This document shows, piece by piece, positions 61,472-64,000 of a DNA stretch of 64,000 nt (position 1 is its first letter; the number at the start of each line of letters is the position of its first letter). Position numbers and translations under genes: made by a program. A model generated the notes under the pieces. It made no database searches, had not been told where the DNA came from, and saw only the letters and a list, made by a program, of their open reading frames with translations. Source of the DNA: Acidobacteriota bacterium (GTDB taxonomy: Bacteria; Acidobacteriota; Thermoanaerobaculia; Multivoradales; Multivoraceae); contig JAPPCR010000009.1 in assembly GCA_028875725.1 (NCBI GenBank), positions 62,001 through 126,000 of the forward strand, written 5' to 3'.

Positions 61472-62545
61472 TCAGGGGATAAGCGATTCGTCAGGTTCGA
61501 GAGACGCCGCGAAGCCCGCGAGCAGATCGGCCGAGTGATCGATGTCGTCCAGCGAGATCGTCTCGACGGCGCTGTGCATGTAGCGGTTCGGGACGCTGAT
61601 CAGCCCGGTCGCGACGCCCGCGCGGGTGATCTGAATCGAGTTCGCGTCGTTCGGCGCCGCCCGGCCGAGCGCCGCCAACTGGAACGGGATCTTCTCGGCT
61701 TCCGCGACTGCCTCGAGGCGGTCGCTGACCTTCGGGTTCATGTTCGGGCCGCGAACGATGACCGGCCCGCCGCCCAGCTTCAGGTCGCCCTCTTGTCGCT
61801 TGCTGATCGTCGGGCAGTCCGTCGCGTGTGTCACGTCGACCGCGATGCCCACGTCGGGGTCGACGCCGTGAGTGCTGGTCCGAGCGCCACGCAGACCGAT
61901 CTCCTCGCAGACCGTCGACACCGCGTACACAGCCACCTTCGGGTTCTTCCTGGCGACGCGCCGCAATGCCTCGATGACCACCCACAGGCCGGTCGTGTTG
62001 TCCATCTTCGGGGCGTTCGCCAGGCCGTTGCGCATCTCCTGGAAGCCGAGGTCAAGCGTCACCGGATCGCCGACCCGCACCGCGCTCTTCGCGTCGTCGC
62101 CATCCGTCGCGCCGATGTCGAGCCAGAGGTTCTCCATCTTGACCACCCGCTTGCGTTCCTCCATGTCGAGCAGGTGGATCGGCTTGCGGGCGATGACCGC
62201 CGGAACCGGACCGTCCTTCGACCACACGGTCATCCGCTGGCCGATGAGCTGTTGCGGATCCCAGCCGCCGATCGGCTGCACCCACAGGAAGCCCTTGTCA
62301 TCGATGTAGCTGACGATCAGGCCGATCTGGTCGCAGTGGCCCGCGAACAGCACGCGGCGACCGTCCGGCTTCTCGCCGGCCTCGACGTTCACCGCCGCGA
62401 TCACGTTGCCGTGAACGTCGGTCGAAACGTCGTCGGCGAACTTGCCCGCGTAGGCGCGCACGACTTCCTGTACCGGCTCCTCGTGGCCCGAGGGGCTCGG
62501 CGCGGCCAACAGATCAGTAAAGAACTTGCGTGCTGTCTTGTTCAC
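61472..62545 (-). CDS. M42-family metallopeptidase
   Basis: 357 residues, normal for M42 aminopeptidases (TET/FrvX). Metal-binding blocks: FAGHCDQIGLIVSYID, the bridging aspartate near MDNTTGLWVV, catalytic CEEIGLRGA, VDVTHATDC and the late RYMHSAVET histidine. GHCDQIG differs at one position from the common GHMDEIG but the zinc ligands are kept. Forms dodecameric cytosolic aminopeptidases in known members. ATG 62545. No partner genes. Confidence 0.9.
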   Translation of the reverse strand: MNKTARKFFTDLLAAPSPSGHEEPVQEVVRAYAGKFADDVSTDVHGNVIAAVNVEAGEKPDGRRVLFAGHCDQIGLIVSYIDDKGFLWVQPIGGWDPQQLIGQRMTVWSKDGPVPAVIARKPIHLLDMEERKRVVKMENLWLDIGATDGDDAKSAVRVGDPVTLDLGFQEMRNGLANAPKMDNTTGLWVVIEALRRVARKNPKVAVYAVSTVCEEIGLRGARTSTHGVDPDVGIAVDVTHATDCPTISKRQEGDLKLGGGPVIVRGPNMNPKVSDRLEAVAEAEKIPFQLAALGRAAPNDANSIQITRAGVATGLISVPNRYMHSAVETISLDDIDHSADLLAGFAASLEPDESLIP

Positions 62546-62633
62546 TTGCTACTCCCAGTCGCTACTTCGCCCGACCGCAGGTCACGGTCGGGCGACTACC
62601 GCGGCTGTCCGGTGTTCCTGGTGTCTCCGACTC

Positions 62634-63497
62634 TCAACGTCCTCTGCGGCGCTGGCGGCTGCTGTACGACCTCAAGGCGCGCAGGAGGTCGATCTTACGC
62701 AGAGCGGGCCAGTGCGTGTCGCAGAAGTAGTACTCCGAGTAGGTGCTCTGCCAGAGCAGGAAGCCGCTCAGGCGAACCTCGCCGCTGGTGCGGAGGATCA
62801 GATCGGGCTCGGGCTGGCCGGAGGTGTAGAGGTAGCGCTCGATCGACGAGGCGCTGAACTCGTCCGCGACCTCGTCGAGTGATTTGCCGACCGCCGAGTT
62901 GTCGAGCAGATAGTTGCGGAAGGCGCTCGCGATCTCCTCCCGGCCGCCGTAGGCCATCGCGATGTTCAGCCGGTAGCGGTCGTAGCCGCTGGTGGCCGCT
63001 TCCGCCTCCCGGATCGCGGTCTGGAGGCTCTCCGGCAGAAGTTCGACCTGTCCCAGGAACCGCACCCGGATGCCCTTCTGATGGACGTCGTCGTGGTTCG
63101 TGAGTTCCCGGGTCTTCTCCTCGAACAGATCGAACAGCGCCTGCACTTCCTTCGCGGAGCGATTGAAGTTGTCGAGCGACATGCTCCACACCGTGACGGT
63201 CGAGACGTCCGCCTCGTAGCACCAGTTGAGTACTTCCCACAGCTTCTCGGCGCCCCTGAAATGGCCCGCGCTGACGTTGCCCAGCCCCTGCTGGCGCGCA
63301 AAGCGCCGGTTGCCGTCCATGATCAGGCCGATGTGCTGGGGCAGGCGCCAGGTCCGCACCTTGGACTCGAGCCGACGCTGGTAGACGACGTAGAACGGCC
63401 ACTTGATCAGGGCCTTGACACGGCGCCAGAGTTCGCTCGCGGGCCGTGTTTCGCGCACAGGAACGGCGCCTGACGGGGCGGAATCGAAGACGCTCAC
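62634..63497 (-). CDS. Polyprenyl diphosphate synthase (undecaprenyl-PP synthase family)
   Basis: 287 residues. cis-prenyltransferase motifs: GLIMDGNRRFARQQGL (pyrophosphate-binding), LRTSGEVRLSGFLLWQSTYSE and the AMAYGGREEI block. It supplies lipid carrier for cell-wall sugars. An N-terminal extension of about 55 residues (KALIKWPFYVVYQRRLESKV, amphipathic, possibly membrane-associating) precedes the catalytic core. ATG 63497. Whether it makes undecaprenyl or a shorter chain is not decidable here. Confidence 0.88.
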   Translation of the reverse strand: MSVFDSAPSGAVPVRETRPASELWRRVKALIKWPFYVVYQRRLESKVRTWRLPQHIGLIMDGNRRFARQQGLGNVSAGHFRGAEKLWEVLNWCYEADVSTVTVWSMSLDNFNRSAKEVQALFDLFEEKTRELTNHDDVHQKGIRVRFLGQVELLPESLQTAIREAEAATSGYDRYRLNIAMAYGGREEIASAFRNYLLDNSAVGKSLDEVADEFSASSIERYLYTSGQPEPDLILRTSGEVRLSGFLLWQSTYSEYYFCDTHWPALRKIDLLRALRSYSSRQRRRGR

Positions 63498-63643
63498 CGG
63501 GAATCTCCCCGCCGGTCGGACGGCTGGTCACACGGAAGCCGCTTCACGCCTGCAAGTCTCTCTCTTCGCTGTGTTACTTTCCACCGGCACTCAGCCGCCG
63601 CCCTTCGCCCAACCACCGAAGCCGCCACGAGGCCACGCAACAG

Positions 63644-64000
63644 ATGCCATCGCGGAAGCCACGGGAGTCGACCCGGCATCATAGCGACGTTGGAAGACAC
63701 CGGGGCGAGGCGTTTCGGAATCCGGTTCGGGATCGACAACGCCGCGCCTGGCGTTCGATCTTCCCGATCCTGTCACTTTTCGCTCTCGCCGGCCTGACCG
63801 GGCCCGCAAAGGCTGCGGCACCGGCACTCGAGACCACCGACGGCACGGAAGCACTGCGTCTCTACCTCGACTGCGACTGGGGCTGCGACTTCACGTTCCT
63901 GCGTACCCAGATCACCTACGTCAACTGGGTGCGCGATCGCCAGGACGCCGAAGTCCACGTCCTCGTGACCATCCAGGGCGGCGGCAACTCGCGCGAGTAC
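63644..64000 (+). CDS. Secreted protein, N-terminal fragment (runs off right edge)
   Basis: Open from ATG 63644 to the window end, 119 residues. A long basic N-terminus precedes a hydrophobic segment (SIFPILSLFALAGLTGPAKA), a signal peptide. The mature start reads LRLYLDCDWGCDFTFLRTQI and then TYVNWVRDRQDAEVHVLVTI, ending QGGGNSREY. This 'LDC-x-x-CD ... FIRTEI-x-FV ... RDA-x-VHVLVT' pattern is a recurrent uncharacterised Acidobacteriota/Bacteroidota family. The start could be shorter. Function unknown. Confidence 0.65.
   Translation, partial: MPSRKPRESTRHHSDVGRHRGEAFRNPVRDRQRRAWRSIFPILSLFALAGLTGPAKAAAPALETTDGTEALRLYLDCDWGCDFTFLRTQITYVNWVRDRQDAEVHVLVTIQGGGNSREY

Overview
The window is GC-rich, densely coded bacterial DNA with no tRNA, rRNA, CRISPR array, insertion sequence or prophage that I could recognise. 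Several families point to an Acidobacteriota-like, diderm, free-living heterotroph: a GWxTD plus VWFA-type secreted protein, a 'PDLQGVW' secreted protein, an ABC-permease/M1-like fusion, PQQ-propeller and copper-monooxygenase-type secreted proteins, sulfatase, and many lipoproteins. The phylum is an inference from family content, not a measured placement. Gene starts are often GTG or TTG, and many adjacent genes overlap by exactly four bases (ATGA, GTGA, TTGA).

Layout. 1-5.5 kb (minus): housekeeping run hisS-aspS-aroB-ftsY-ribD (ribD cut by the window edge). 5.6-7.2 kb (plus): PerM/AI-2E membrane protein and a DUF1801 protein. 7.2-15.9 kb (minus): cupin, PQQ-propeller protein, then an AddB-like and an AddA-like helicase/nuclease pair. 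16.0-19.8 kb: a VapBC (AbrB/PIN) module, a double NTF2-like secreted protein, a membrane-anchored coiled-coil protein ending in a phage-collar-like motif, and a rare fusion of a Dph6-like PP-loop domain to an AraC DNA-binding domain. 19.9-23.8 kb: sulfatase, Asp/Glu racemase-type protein, and a cytochrome c/copper monooxygenase/EF-hand protein.

24.0-39.6 kb (plus) is the most unusual part. It is a 15.7 kb same-strand locus: an ABC ATPase, a 1178-residue ABC permease fused to an M1-like domain without its zinc motif and a golvesin-like domain, a lipoprotein membrane-fusion protein, an RND permease, a 1602-residue protein that joins a whole RND permease to an ABC ATPase interrupted by four membrane helices, a small ABC permease, a 97-residue precursor-like peptide, and a second copy of the small permease. 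The first seven junctions are overlaps or very short gaps. I read it as a composite export system whose likely, unproven, cargo is the peptide.

39.7-48 kb: ankyrin remnant, a second VapBC module, secreted and lipoprotein genes, an MFS exporter, an R2-like ligand-binding oxidase, a nucleotide pyrophosphatase-type phosphodiesterase, and a NorQ/NorD-type AAA+/VWA pair without a nor or cbb operon. 48-64 kb: pterin dehydratase, LLM flavin oxidoreductase, two paralogous secreted proteins, a GWxTD/VWA protein with a displaced start, an O-antigen ligase-like protein, amidase, SDR, zinc alcohol dehydrogenase, a cysteine-rich PDZ protein, an HpcH-type aldolase, an M42 peptidase, a UppS-type prenyltransferase, and the start of a secreted protein running off the right edge.
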